Source: a virus
DNA: 40,737 nt
Virus record (IMG/VR): IMGVR_UViG_3300032331_003152
Location: 1-40,737 of that record
Reading direction: 5' to 3' (one strand)
A program made the translations under genes and the position numbers. Below the pieces are notes generated by a model. It ran no database searches. It was not told the origin of the DNA and saw only the letters and a list, made by a program, of their open reading frames with translations. Positions 21,130 to 28,619 of this stretch are shown one piece after another; the stretch's first letter is position 1; the number at the start of each line of letters is the position of its first letter.

Positions 21130-21635
21130 CAGATCTACATAGTCTAGGATTAATTTTAATTCCAGATTTTTTAACGGAATCTGAGGAACAAGATATAGTC
21201 TCTAGAATACCAGAATCTAAAGGTAAAAAAAGATCTTCTGAAAGAAATAGTGTAAGACGTTTTGGATCTAATACTCCTTATAAAAATCAGATAGAGTCTA
21301 GTATTATACCAGACTATTTAGATAGGATTGGACAAAAATTAGTTGAAAGTCAATTATTATTAGTCAAACCAAATTCTATATCCATTAATGAATATTTACC
21401 TGGTAATGCTATTGCCCCACATATAGACAGTATTGAAAGTGGTCCAATTATTACTATCCTTAGTTTATTATCAGATGCAACTATGGTTTTAAATCATCCA
21501 AGACAACAAGAACAACAGATTTTAGTGCCTAAATTAAGCATATTACAACTTAAAGACGAAATAAGATACTCTTGGACTCATGCTATATTACCAGTTCAAC
21601 ATAAAAGATATTCTATAGTATTCAGAAATGGATAA
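21126..21635 (+). CDS. AlkB-like 2-oxoglutarate/Fe(II) dioxygenase
   Basis: 169 aa from ATG 21126, which overlaps the previous stop. The iron ligands are H99 and D101 (in PHIDS) and H152 (in WTHAI). The 2-oxoglutarate-binding R161 and R167 lie in KRYSIVFR. INEYLPGNAIAPHID is typical of AlkB proteins. It would oxidatively remove alkyl groups from nucleic acid, or hydroxylate a base or protein. With UvsE and the glycosylase it completes a damage-reversal set. Protein demethylation cannot be excluded. Confidence 0.85.
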   Translation: MTDLHSLGLILIPDFLTESEEQDIVSRIPESKGKKRSSERNSVRRFGSNTPYKNQIESSIIPDYLDRIGQKLVESQLLLVKPNSISINEYLPGNAIAPHIDSIESGPIITILSLLSDATMVLNHPRQQEQQILVPKLSILQLKDEIRYSWTHAILPVQHKRYSIVFRNG

Positions 21636-21650
21636 TATTGGTGTATTTAA

Positions 21651-21679
21651 TTAGGTTAATTAAAACTCCTTGCTATAAT
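21651..21679 (+). promoter_or_regulatory. Probable promoter of the secreted protease gene
   Basis: TATAAT 21674-21679 with a weak -35 (TTAGGT) 17 nt upstream. AGGAG and ATG 21691 follow so closely that the leader would be only a few nt. Confidence 0.45.
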
Positions 21680-21690
21680 AGGAGATTATA

Positions 21691-22443
21691 ATGAAATCTA
21701 TTTTAACTTATCTAATATTATTTTTTTGTTTGATTTCATATAGTATTGCAGGAACTATAGATCCATCAGTACCAGATCATAAATATATAGAATATGGTTC
21801 GCATTTTAAATATATAGTTAAATTATGTGGAATGTATGAGGACAAAACTCCATTTTGTGCGTCTGCTGTAGTAATTACAGAAAATGTTATATTAACAGCA
21901 GCGCATGTTGTAAAGGGATATAAGACATCAGTAGTAAAATTAGATACTGATACCATAGAGGTAAATAATTTTATTTGGCCAAAAGATTATGATGCTGATA
22001 AATATGGTACTAATGATATTGCTATTGGATTTTTACAAAAACCACTCAAATTAGATTTTTATCCAGAATTGTATGATAAAGAAGATGAACTAGATAAACT
22101 ATGCTGTATATCAGGATATGGAGTCACCGGTAATTTTATTACTGGAGCTAAAATATTTGATGATAAAAAAAGAGCAGGATCTAATATTGTAGAAGCAATT
22201 GATAGACAATTATTGGTTTGTAGAGCATCAAAACACACAGATAAAAGAAGAACATCACTAGAATTTATAATAGCAAGTGGAGATAGTGGTGGTGGACTAT
22301 TTATAGATAATAAATTAGCAGGAATAAATTCTTGCGTCAGTGGTAATGGAAAAGAATCATTAAAGTCAACATATGTAACAGAATCGTGTCATACAAGGAT
22401 TAGCATACACAGAGAATGGATACTAAAACACACAAAGAAGTAA
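21691..22443 (+). CDS. Secreted trypsin-like serine protease (S1 fold)
   Basis: 250 aa. The N-terminal signal peptide is basic then hydrophobic (KSILTYLILFFCLISYSIAG), with cleavage probably near residue 20. The catalytic triad is in family context: TAAHVV (H72), GTNDIAI (D109) and SGDSGGGL (S199). Several Cys could form disulfides, consistent with export. It would be exported across the host inner membrane and cleave envelope or extracellular protein. Trypsin-type proteases are rare in phages. AGGAG precedes ATG. Confidence 0.87.
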   Translation: MKSILTYLILFFCLISYSIAGTIDPSVPDHKYIEYGSHFKYIVKLCGMYEDKTPFCASAVVITENVILTAAHVVKGYKTSVVKLDTDTIEVNNFIWPKDYDADKYGTNDIAIGFLQKPLKLDFYPELYDKEDELDKLCCISGYGVTGNFITGAKIFDDKKRAGSNIVEAIDRQLLVCRASKHTDKRRTSLEFIIASGDSGGGLFIDNKLAGINSCVSGNGKESLKSTYVTESCHTRISIHREWILKHTKK

Positions 22444-22462
22444 TATTACCCCACCTGCATAA

Positions 22463-22519
22463 TATATATATCGTATATGGCCTATTGTCAAGTAAAATAT
22501 TTCTTATATCGTACTTGAC
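22463..22519. promoter_or_regulatory. Inverted repeat with possible divergent promoter
   Basis: GTCAAGTA 22487-22494 and TACTTGAC 22512-22519 are a perfect 8-bp inverted repeat with 17 nt between. Each arm carries a -35 box. The right arm belongs to the plus promoter at 22515. The left arm gives, on the minus strand, TTGACA, 17 nt, TATATA, which would transcribe antisense into the protease gene. The symmetry also suits an operator. Confidence 0.45.
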
Positions 22520-22542
22520 TGTCTGATACGGGATGTTACAAT
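22515..22542 (+). promoter_or_regulatory. Sigma70-type promoter
   Basis: TTGACT, 16 nt, TACAAT. The leader is about 25-30 nt to ATG 22573. Confidence 0.78.
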
Positions 22543-22572
22543 AGAGCGAGTACACTTTTATAATCAAAAAAA

Positions 22573-22752
22573 ATGTCAGATCCAGATAAAAAAGATTTAA
22601 GAAGACAAAAATTCGTGGAAAAAACCTATCAGAAACCACGAGTCTCTGATGAACAAAGATTTGTTTCTAAGTCCAAAAAACAATTTAAAAAGAAGATAGA
22701 AGAAATTAGAGAAGAAGAACTTTGGGAAGATTGGGAAAATGAAGTATCTTGA
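22573..22752 (+). CDS. Small charged protein, 59 aa
   Basis: Starts MSDPDKKDLRRQKFVEKTYQ. Basic first half, then a charged helix (KKKIEEIREEELWEDWENE). No Shine-Dalgarno site, but it is the first ORF after a strong promoter and overlaps the next gene by 14 nt. Function unknown. Confidence 0.6.
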   Translation: MSDPDKKDLRRQKFVEKTYQKPRVSDEQRFVSKSKKQFKKKIEEIREEELWEDWENEVS

Positions 22753-22978
22753 AGAATTAAACCCAGGGGATTCTTTTTCATATCAAAATCAACTATTTTT
22801 ACTAACTAGTGATTTTAAGGCTAGTGGTAAAAAATTATGCTATTCATTAAACAATGGCTTTGCCAATTGGCTTAGTGACTCAACTATTGTAGAACATTGT
22901 CCATTATATATCTTAGATAAAGATAATAATACTATTGCAGTGAATACAACACCTAAACATGACACTTTTTCTAATTAG
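22739..22978 (+). CDS. Conserved small phage protein, 79 aa
   Basis: Starts MKYLEELNPGDSFSYQNQLF. Pattern L-x-P-G-D-x-F, then LLTSDFKASGKKLCYSLNNG, resembles a small beta protein repeated in many phages. Role unknown. Overlaps both neighbours. Confidence 0.68.
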   Translation: MKYLEELNPGDSFSYQNQLFLLTSDFKASGKKLCYSLNNGFANWLSDSTIVEHCPLYILDKDNNTIAVNTTPKHDTFSN

Positions 22979-23213
22979 ATTAAAAACTTTTATTAAATCC
23001 TTAATATGGCATATACATATGGGTTTACCTAAAAGTACACAAGAACAAATAGATCATAGATTCAATATTTGTTTAAGTTGCGATAGTTATGATAGTTATA
23101 ATAAAGAGTGTTTACAGTGTGGTTGTAGCATTAATCAGAAAAGAATTTTCCTAAATAAACTCGCTTGGGCCGATCAAAAATGTCCAATAGGAAAATGGAA
23201 TAATTTTATTTGA
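22959..23213 (+). CDS. Cys-rich zinc-binding phage protein, 84 aa
   Basis: An N-terminal hydrophobic/basic helix is followed by CLSCDSYDSYNKECLQCGCS and the end KLAWADQKCPIGKW. The spacing C-x2-C, C-x2-C-G-C and D-x-K-C-P-x-G-K-W is typical of a small phage zinc protein. Role unknown. Confidence 0.72.
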   Translation: MTLFLIRLKTFIKSLIWHIHMGLPKSTQEQIDHRFNICLSCDSYDSYNKECLQCGCSINQKRIFLNKLAWADQKCPIGKWNNFI

Positions 23214-23217
23214 AGTA

Positions 23218-23245
23218 TTGACTTTGACTGTTTTGATACTACAAT
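23218..23245 (+). promoter_or_regulatory. Sigma70-type promoter of the macro-domain gene
   Basis: TTGACT, 16 nt, TACAAT, followed by CAGGAG and ATG 23264. It overlaps the hexamer repeat TTGACTTTGACT. Confidence 0.8.
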
Positions 23246-23263
23246 AGATGGACAGGAGCCATT

Positions 23264-23791
23264 ATGAAAACACTATCTAAAAATCGTTTACCAATTTTGT
23301 ACGATAATTTATTTCCATCAGTAGATCAAATAGTGCGTGGAAAAAATGCTGGAACAAGCGTTATAGTACCGCATGTCTGTAATAATATCAATGTGTTTGG
23401 TGCAGGATTTACTGCTGGTATAGAAAAATACTATCCCATAGTCAAAGAAAATTTCCATCTTCTTGGTAATAAAGCTCGTATGGGATATGTTCAATACGTT
23501 GAAGTAATGAGAGATCCAACACATAATCATAAACTCATTTTTGCCAATATGATAGCACAAAATGGAGTTATATCTAAAAATAATCATAGACCATTGAACT
23601 ATGGATCATTAGTTATTTGCATGATGTCTGTAGCATCTTATATCAAAAATCATTTTGATAAAGAAAATAGTGTGCAAATTCATGCTCCTAAGTTTGGTAG
23701 TGGATTGGCTGGTGGCAACTGGTCTTTTATAGAGGAATTAATAAATGATACATGGAATAATATACCGGTATTCATTTATTCTCATAAATAA
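23264..23791 (+). CDS. Macro-domain protein (ADP-ribose-binding)
   Basis: 175 aa, one macro domain. SVIVPHVCNNINVFGAGFTA is the strand and loop that cradle ADP-ribose. IFANMIAQNGV is the next core strand. IHAPKFGSGLAGGNW is the phosphate-binding loop. It most resembles the class that acts on ADP-ribose 1''-phosphate or removes ADP-ribose from targets. In a phage it could reverse host ADP-ribosylation defences or recycle products of RNA repair. It has its own promoter and is TAATG-coupled to the glycan cassette. The exact substrate is not visible. Confidence 0.82.
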   Translation: MKTLSKNRLPILYDNLFPSVDQIVRGKNAGTSVIVPHVCNNINVFGAGFTAGIEKYYPIVKENFHLLGNKARMGYVQYVEVMRDPTHNHKLIFANMIAQNGVISKNNHRPLNYGSLVICMMSVASYIKNHFDKENSVQIHAPKFGSGLAGGNWSFIEELINDTWNNIPVFIYSHK

Positions 23792-24429
23792 TGTATAGTC
23801 AACTAGGACAAGATTTATGGATATTAGAGTCTACTAATTTTAAACATAATGGATATTTTATTGATATTGGTGCTTATGATGGAGTATATCATAGCAATAC
23901 ATATCTTTTAGAAAAAGACTATGGTTGGGATGGTGTCTGTGTTGAACCATCATCTAAATACAACGATCTTTGTCGTAATAGAAAATGCCATCTATCTAAT
24001 AGACTAGCATATTCTCAAGATAATTTAGATATGGATTTTTATGAAACACCAGACAATATGGAATTATCTGGTATTCCACAACATTTTAATAATGATGGAC
24101 ACGAAATAAATAGACTTAATCATATTATTAAACAAATTAATACCATATCACTGATAACATTATGTGAAACGTATAAAACTCCATCAATTATTGATTATCT
24201 AAGTATTGATACAGAAGGTTCTGAGCTATTGATTTTAGAATATCATGATTTCAATAAATATAATTTTCAATATATTTCTATAGAGCATAACAGATGTTCT
24301 GAATATAGAAAAAATATAGAGAATTTTCTTAATAGCAAAAACTATTATTTAGATACTAGTGACAGATTTACTATGATTAATAATAACCTAAATACTAATT
24401 TTGACGATTGGTATGTATATAGAGGCTAA
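23791..24429 (+). CDS. FkbM-family methyltransferase
   Basis: 212 aa. SAM-binding FIDIGAYDGVYHSNTYLLEK (23-42) holds the D-I-G-A-x-D-G motif. GVCVEPS is the next strand. DYLSIDTEGSE (D140, E142) is the FkbM hallmark. It probably O-methylates a sugar. It opens a run of sugar genes. No promoter of its own; it is coupled to the macro gene. Confidence 0.88.
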   Translation: MYSQLGQDLWILESTNFKHNGYFIDIGAYDGVYHSNTYLLEKDYGWDGVCVEPSSKYNDLCRNRKCHLSNRLAYSQDNLDMDFYETPDNMELSGIPQHFNNDGHEINRLNHIIKQINTISLITLCETYKTPSIIDYLSIDTEGSELLILEYHDFNKYNFQYISIEHNRCSEYRKNIENFLNSKNYYLDTSDRFTMINNNLNTNFDDWYVYRG

Positions 24430-24431
24430 AG

Positions 24432-25298
24432 ATGAATATATTAATTACTGGACACAGAGGATTCGTGGGAGGATACTGTTTAAGGAAGTATGCAAATCAT
24501 AATATAGTTGGTATAGATATTAAAGAAGGTAATGATGCTAGAGATTTTTTTAAGAAAGATAATTCTTCTTTTGATTTAGTTATACATTTAGCCGCTATTG
24601 TTGGTGGTCGCCAAACAATTGAAAATTCTCCCATATCTGTTGCTGTTGATTTATCAATAGACGCAGAATTTTTTGGGTGGTGTTTACGATCAAAACCAAA
24701 ACACATAATCTACTTCTCATCTTCTGCCGCATATCCTATAGAATATCAATATAGAGATTCAGGGATTTTATTAAAAGAAGATATGATAGATCTCGATGAT
24801 ATCAAGTCTCCAGATTTAACATATGGTTGGGCGAAATTGACAGGAGAATACCTTGCTAAATTTGTATCCAATGAAGGAATCAATACTACAATTTTTAGAC
24901 CATTTTCTGGCTATGGTACAGATCAGGATTTGTCTTATCCCTTTCCGTCATTTATACAAAGAGGATTATTAAAAAAAGATCCTTTTGAGATTTGGGGGGA
25001 TGGTTGTCAAGTAAGAGATTTTATTCATATGGAAGATGTGATGAATGCTGTAGACATATGTGTACAAAATAAAATATATGGTACTTATAATTTAGGTACT
25101 GGCCGACCGATATCTTTTAATCAGTTGTGTCGTATGGTGTGTGAACAGAGTGGATATAATCCTACTATCAACCATCTGCCAGCAGCACCAACTGGCGTAA
25201 TGTATAGAGTATGCGATCCATCTCTCATGTTAAAGTTTTATCAACCTAAAATTAGTTTAGAAGAAGGCATATATAGAGCATTAAAAGAGACTATTTAA
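24432..25298 (+). CDS. NAD-dependent sugar epimerase/dehydratase
   Basis: 288 aa, extended short-chain dehydrogenase. NAD loop GHRGFVG (7-13), LAAIVGG, Ser triad residues in YFSSSAAYP, and Y131-x-x-x-K135 (YGWAK). The GDP-fucose synthase/epimerase type is suggested by the VGG segment and by a fucosyltransferase-like domain in the next gene; this is not proven. The product would be an activated sugar for the transferases downstream. GAGG precedes ATG. Confidence 0.88.
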   Translation: MNILITGHRGFVGGYCLRKYANHNIVGIDIKEGNDARDFFKKDNSSFDLVIHLAAIVGGRQTIENSPISVAVDLSIDAEFFGWCLRSKPKHIIYFSSSAAYPIEYQYRDSGILLKEDMIDLDDIKSPDLTYGWAKLTGEYLAKFVSNEGINTTIFRPFSGYGTDQDLSYPFPSFIQRGLLKKDPFEIWGDGCQVRDFIHMEDVMNAVDICVQNKIYGTYNLGTGRPISFNQLCRMVCEQSGYNPTINHLPAAPTGVMYRVCDPSLMLKFYQPKISLEEGIYRALKETI

Positions 25299-27098
25299 AT
25301 GGCTATAGCCAAAGCTAAAAAAGAAAATATTCAAAAAACTAATACAATGTTAACAACACAGAAAAATATTATTATATATAATACTTCAGATATTGAGGTA
25401 AAATTTAATAATATAAATTTATTGACTACTAAAATCTTAATACTATCTTTAGTTAAAGACCCAATAGAGAGTGCCAAATATTTACATAATTTTATAAACA
25501 ATATTTCATCAAAAATTCCAAATACTAAATTTAGTTTTTTTACTAATAATAATAGTAATAATGGACAATTATTTTTAGACTTAATAATATCTAAACATAA
25601 AAATGTACAAATAATTAAATATAAAAATGAACATGTTGATCTAAATAATAGAATAAATAAATTTGCAGAATATCGTAATTTAAATTTTGAATATGCTATT
25701 AAGACATTGGGTACAGATTTTGATTATGTTATAATTTTTGATTCTGATCTATATAGTGATTTGCCTGTAGATAACATAATTCAAAGCTTATCTTTAGATG
25801 AAAAATGGTCTTGTATATCAGCCAACTGTACCTATGCTAACTCTAATTTTTATTATGATGAATTAGCTTTGAGGTTTAAAAATAACTCCAAAGACATTAC
25901 TCATCTACATCCACTATTTAAAGAATATTATGGTAGTAGTCAAAAATGGCTAGAGTCTCTTAGAATATTCAATGCTTGGACAGAGACTGATAGTGCTTTC
26001 GGATGTTTCAGTATATATAAAATGAGAGAACTATTGGATATTTACGACAAATATGGTAAATTATACGATCTGACGAACTACCCAGAATATACAGCAGAGC
26101 ATATATCTCTGCATGATAAATTGCCACACAAGAAACTAATTAGTCCAATAATTAATTATAGTAATAATATAAATATAGAGGATAATATGACGCACACAAC
26201 AGCTTTTGTTCCAAGAGATGCTGGTTTTTTTTCAGTCTTTAATTTTTATGTTGGTTGTTTGACACAAGGAGCTAGATCATATCCTCTATGGAATAAACAA
26301 GAATTACTTAATATGCATGGTACAAATGCTCATTTTGCATATTGGACAGAAAATTTTAATTGTTGGTTTGATTATTTTGAACCAGTACAATTTTTTGATA
26401 ATGACACAACGCACGTTACAGAGGAATATGTAAAATTACCACGATATTCTGGCGAACAAGGACCGGAAGAGTTTAGACGACCCAATAAAACTAAAGAACT
26501 CTTAAAAGGAGATAAAGTCAAATTTCAAGAATGGCGAAATAATGTTCATAAATTTTTCAAAACTTTTATTAAGTTCAAACCTGAAATTGTCGATACTGTA
26601 GATAAGATCTGGTATGATCATTTTCGTGATAGTCAGAATATTATTGGGATCCATTACAGACATCCAAGCCATTTTATAGAAAGTGGTAAAATATATTTAG
26701 AAAATTATTTTGATAAAATAGATAGTATTCTTAAAGAATATCCAAAATCAAAGATATTTTTAGCTTCTGATAGCCAATTTGGTATTTATTCTTTTATAGA
26801 GCATTATGAAGATAGAGTTTTTTATATTAAAGATATTGACAGATTAAGTATGGCTGAATTTTTACAGTGGGCTTTTGGATTGGCAGATGGTCAGACTGAC
26901 CATGTGGGATTTATTAATGGTAAAGGCTATGAATTACATCATAAAAGAGTAGGAAAAACAGATAATAAAAAAATGACCTTAGATCTTTTAACAGAAATAC
27001 TGTGCTTATCTAGATGTAATCAAATTATCAATAATATTTCTAATATCCCACTAGCTATTAGTTATATCAATCCAGAAATTGAGATTATTACATTATGA
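25299..27098 (+). CDS. Two-domain glycosyltransferase (GT69-like plus fucosyltransferase-like)
   Basis: 599 aa. Residues about 40-330 form a GT-A transferase with FAEYRNLNFEYAIKTLG and DYVIIFDSDL (a D-x-D metal site); they are paralogous to the next gene. Residues about 400-599 contain IIGIHYRHPSHF, SKIFLASDSQ and RVFYIKDIDR, then LSRCNQIINNISNIPLA. This is the layout of GDP-fucose-using transferases of the NodZ/FUT8 type (GT23). A single chain joining both would add two sugars in turn. ATG follows the epimerase stop directly without a clear ribosome site. Confidence 0.78.
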   Translation: MAIAKAKKENIQKTNTMLTTQKNIIIYNTSDIEVKFNNINLLTTKILILSLVKDPIESAKYLHNFINNISSKIPNTKFSFFTNNNSNNGQLFLDLIISKHKNVQIIKYKNEHVDLNNRINKFAEYRNLNFEYAIKTLGTDFDYVIIFDSDLYSDLPVDNIIQSLSLDEKWSCISANCTYANSNFYYDELALRFKNNSKDITHLHPLFKEYYGSSQKWLESLRIFNAWTETDSAFGCFSIYKMRELLDIYDKYGKLYDLTNYPEYTAEHISLHDKLPHKKLISPIINYSNNINIEDNMTHTTAFVPRDAGFFSVFNFYVGCLTQGARSYPLWNKQELLNMHGTNAHFAYWTENFNCWFDYFEPVQFFDNDTTHVTEEYVKLPRYSGEQGPEEFRRPNKTKELLKGDKVKFQEWRNNVHKFFKTFIKFKPEIVDTVDKIWYDHFRDSQNIIGIHYRHPSHFIESGKIYLENYFDKIDSILKEYPKSKIFLASDSQFGIYSFIEHYEDRVFYIKDIDRLSMAEFLQWAFGLADGQTDHVGFINGKGYELHHKRVGKTDNKKMTLDLLTEILCLSRCNQIINNISNIPLAISYINPEIEIITL

Positions 27099-27946
27099 AT
27101 ATACAAGAACTGTTACCTCCATCAAAAGAATTTATAAATAAATATAATCAATATATTAATATTGGCAAAAACTTTCTATCAACTAAAAAAATAGTAATAC
27201 TTGGTTTAGCTAGAAATATAGATTCTTCTATAGAACACTCTATAACTAAGTTAGTTGATTTTGCTAAAAATTCCAAAGAATATAAAATCATTATTTTTGA
27301 AAATGATTCTCAAGATAATACTAGAGAAATATTAGATAACTTAAAAAAAGACAACTCCAATATTATAACTATTTATGAGACTCATAACAGACCACAATTC
27401 GGCCCAGTACAAGATGCTGAACGAACAATGGCTTTGGCGGAATATAGAAATACTCTGAAGGAGTATGTTAAAACACACCTGTCTGATTATGATTTTATAG
27501 TGGTTTCTGATATGGATTTTATTGACTTTAGCGATCTAGGATGCTATAATTCATTTGGATGGTTTTCTACACACAATAATACCATTGATGCTATAGCAGG
27601 AAATGCTTTTGAATATAAAAATGTAACACTACCAGACCAAAAAAGCTTGTGGAACTATGATAGTTGGGCATTTAGATATACTTGGTGGAACCAATTGCCA
27701 ACTTTAGATTCTATGACCTATAGTGGAATGTTATGGTTTGGATTTTTTATTATGCCAGTTGGGTCTCCTATTATTCCTGTTAATAGTGCTTTTGGTGGTA
27801 TGACGATTTATAAAATAAACTCATTTATTCAGGGAACATATGATGGTTTTGATTGTGAACATGTGTGTTTTCATTATGATCTTAAGCGAAAAATTCCAAC
27901 ATTTCAATTAGTAGTAAATCCTTCACAAATAATGTTAGTTATATGA
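27095..27946 (+). CDS. GT69/CAP59-like glycosyltransferase
   Basis: 283 aa. KIVILGLARNIDSSIEHSIT, then IIFENDSQDNTREIL, AEYRNTLKEYV and DFIVVSDMDFIDF (D-x-D site) match the CAP59-like family. It shares the whole layout with residues 40-330 of the preceding protein, so the pair arose by duplication. It probably adds mannose or a related sugar. ATG overlaps the previous TGA. Confidence 0.82.
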   Translation: MNIQELLPPSKEFINKYNQYINIGKNFLSTKKIVILGLARNIDSSIEHSITKLVDFAKNSKEYKIIIFENDSQDNTREILDNLKKDNSNIITIYETHNRPQFGPVQDAERTMALAEYRNTLKEYVKTHLSDYDFIVVSDMDFIDFSDLGCYNSFGWFSTHNNTIDAIAGNAFEYKNVTLPDQKSLWNYDSWAFRYTWWNQLPTLDSMTYSGMLWFGFFIMPVGSPIIPVNSAFGGMTIYKINSFIQGTYDGFDCEHVCFHYDLKRKIPTFQLVVNPSQIMLVI

Positions 27947-28080
27947 TATTTTTATTAATTCTTGCAATTATTATTGGCTTAATGCAATCTCAACAAGCAA
28001 TTTATAATGTTAGAAATGGCTTAGAGATTGGTGTCCCAGAATCAAATAGTTTAATAGACTTTACATTTTTAAACAGATGA
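27943..28080 (+). CDS. Tiny membrane protein, 45 aa
   Basis: Starts MIFLLILAIIIGLMQSQQAI: one hydrophobic helix, then a short polar tail ending in TFLNR. ATGA overlaps on both sides tie it into the operon. Unrecognised. Confidence 0.6.
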   Translation: MIFLLILAIIIGLMQSQQAIYNVRNGLEIGVPESNSLIDFTFLNR

Positions 28081-28619
28081 ATAATAGACTAAATAATCAA
28101 AGAGTATATTTAGCGGGTGCAATGGATAGGGTTGCAGACCGTGGAATTGGCTGGAGAGATAGTATAACTCCATTCTTACAAAGTTTAGGAATAGTTGTAT
28201 TTAATCCAATAAGTAAGCCTACAGATATTGGATTAGAAGATCATGATACTCATCAAATAAAAACAAAACTCAAACAAATGAGTAGATATGATGAGTTATC
28301 AACTATGATGAAAACTATTCGTGCTGTAGATTTACGATTGGTAGATATAAGTGATTTTTTAGTAGTCAATCTAGATTTAGATACCCATCCATGTGGAACA
28401 TATGAAGAAATTTTTTGGGCTAACCGTCAGAAAAAACCTATAATAGTTCATATGGTACAAGGTAAAAACAAAACACCAGACTGGCTATTTGGTACAATAC
28501 CACATCAAATGATTTTTTCTAGTTGGGAAGAAATCCAAAACTATCTAGAACATATTCATACTTCAGAAAATATAGACACTCATAAACGATGGTACTTTTT
28601 CAATGCAAAAAATAATTAA
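28077..28619 (+). CDS. Nucleoside 2-deoxyribosyltransferase-like protein
   Basis: 180 aa. VYLAGAMDRV (10-19), IVVFNP, then IRAVDLRLVDISDFLVVNLD and CGTYEEIFWANRQKKPIIVH. These are the family's sugar-binding start, the Asp-rich middle and the catalytic Glu in G-T-x-E-E. It would swap or remove the base of a deoxynucleoside (or deoxynucleotide). It overlaps the GMP reductase gene by 17 nt, so the two likely work together on purines. Confidence 0.83.
   Translation: MNNRLNNQRVYLAGAMDRVADRGIGWRDSITPFLQSLGIVVFNPISKPTDIGLEDHDTHQIKTKLKQMSRYDELSTMMKTIRAVDLRLVDISDFLVVNLDLDTHPCGTYEEIFWANRQKKPIIVHMVQGKNKTPDWLFGTIPHQMIFSSWEEIQNYLEHIHTSENIDTHKRWYFFNAKNN

Noticed and set aside
22400-22639. 79-codon minus-strand frame beyond the possible divergent promoter
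   Set aside because: Spans the promoter region itself and lacks a ribosome site; the antisense promoter would not need a coding product.
23218-23232. TTGACTTTGACT hexamer repeat as an iteron
   Set aside because: Only two copies, and the first is explained as the -35 box of the macro-domain promoter.
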